Of a DNA stretch of 13,909 nt, positions 13,847-13,909 are shown one piece after another. The translations under genes were made by a program, and so were the position numbers. This DNA is from an uncultured Fimbriimonadales bacterium (lineage in GTDB: Bacteria; Armatimonadota; Fimbriimonadia; Fimbriimonadales; GBS-DC), in contig CALAMM010000006.1 in assembly GCA_937925775.1 (NCBI GenBank), forward strand, positions 1 through 13,909, in the 5' to 3' direction. Numbering within the stretch: position 1 is the first letter of the stretch; every line of letters starts with the position of its first letter. Under the pieces are notes generated by a model. It was not told the DNA's origin and searched no databases. It saw nothing but the letters and a program-made list of their open reading frames with translations.

Positions 13847-13909
13847 TTCACATCCGCCGCGCGTTGCATCGCCTGCTCAATCAGCGGGCGAATCGTCGCC
13901 GTCGGCAGC
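13843..13909 (-). CDS. C-terminus of an unidentified gene upstream of lipB (partial)
   Basis: One minus-strand frame entering from the right edge stays open for 21 codons and ends at TGA 13845-13843, reading LPTATIRPLIEQAMQRAADV before a last Lys. The other two minus frames stop earlier. The stop overlaps the lipB ATG (ATGA), as with most gene pairs here, which supports a real upstream gene in the same operon. The fragment is too short to identify; lipA or a dehydrogenase component would be expected neighbours, but the sequence does not show that. Confidence 0.6.
   Translation of the reverse strand, partial: LPTATIRPLIEQAMQRAADVK

Noticed and set aside
1..13909. CRISPR arrays, tRNA or rRNA genes, transposases, phage genes, att sites
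   Set aside because: No regularly spaced repeats, cloverleaf-like segments, integrase or transposase motifs, or flanking target duplications were seen; almost all bases belong to assigned genes.

Overview
This GC-rich bacterial window carries tightly packed ordinary chromosomal genes. I saw no insertion sequence, phage gene, CRISPR array, tRNA or rRNA. The gene mix points to a motile, aerobic, probably pigmented bacterium with a pyruvylated cell-wall polymer: a flagellin, a CsaB-type pyruvyl transferase, a CrtI-type carotenoid desaturase and haem-copper oxidase genes. Armatimonadota or another deep-branching, often thermophilic lineage would fit, but no marker here settles the phylum.

Layout. 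Positions 1-285 hold the 3' end of a flagellin gene. A plus-strand operon follows: a PII signalling protein (353-691), an FGGY sugar kinase (711-2234) and csaB (2231-3277). A G5-3D cell-wall protein converges on it from the minus strand (3289-4041). Its promoter region is shared with the divergent crtI-like gene (4181-5632), which is followed by a DedA/VTT membrane protein (5665-6282). A minus-strand block comes next: a small membrane protein, a zinc-ribbon protein and a GNAT acetyltransferase, joined by ATGA overlaps (7860 down to 6258). Upstream of it lies ctaB-cox3-sco (10076 down to 7905). The 235-base gap at 10080-10314 holds the ctaB promoter, a direct repeat and two hairpins. copA (12462 down to 10315) is divergent from a stand-alone aspartokinase-like ACT protein (12507-13049). 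A 39-codon remnant of a Gfo/Idh/MocA dehydrogenase follows (13055-13174), lying antisense to an abnormally long 3' end of lipB (13846 down to 13046). The C-terminus of one more gene overlaps the lipB start.

How the genes work together. copA, ctaB, cox3 and sco form a coherent set for cytochrome oxidase: copper transport, haem O synthesis, a structural subunit and copper delivery. csaB and the G5-3D protein both act at the cell envelope.

The most notable pattern is regulatory. Eight promoters share a box GGGTAYAMT (one has AGG), and none has a convincing -35 element. In six of the eight, the -10 hexamer ends only 8-10 bases before the start codon and there is no Shine-Dalgarno sequence, which predicts leaderless or nearly leaderless mRNAs. 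Two further anomalies are a perfect 26-base palindrome inside the 5' end of lipB and the lipB/Gfo-Idh junction, which looks like a deletion scar. I found no clearly new multi-gene system.
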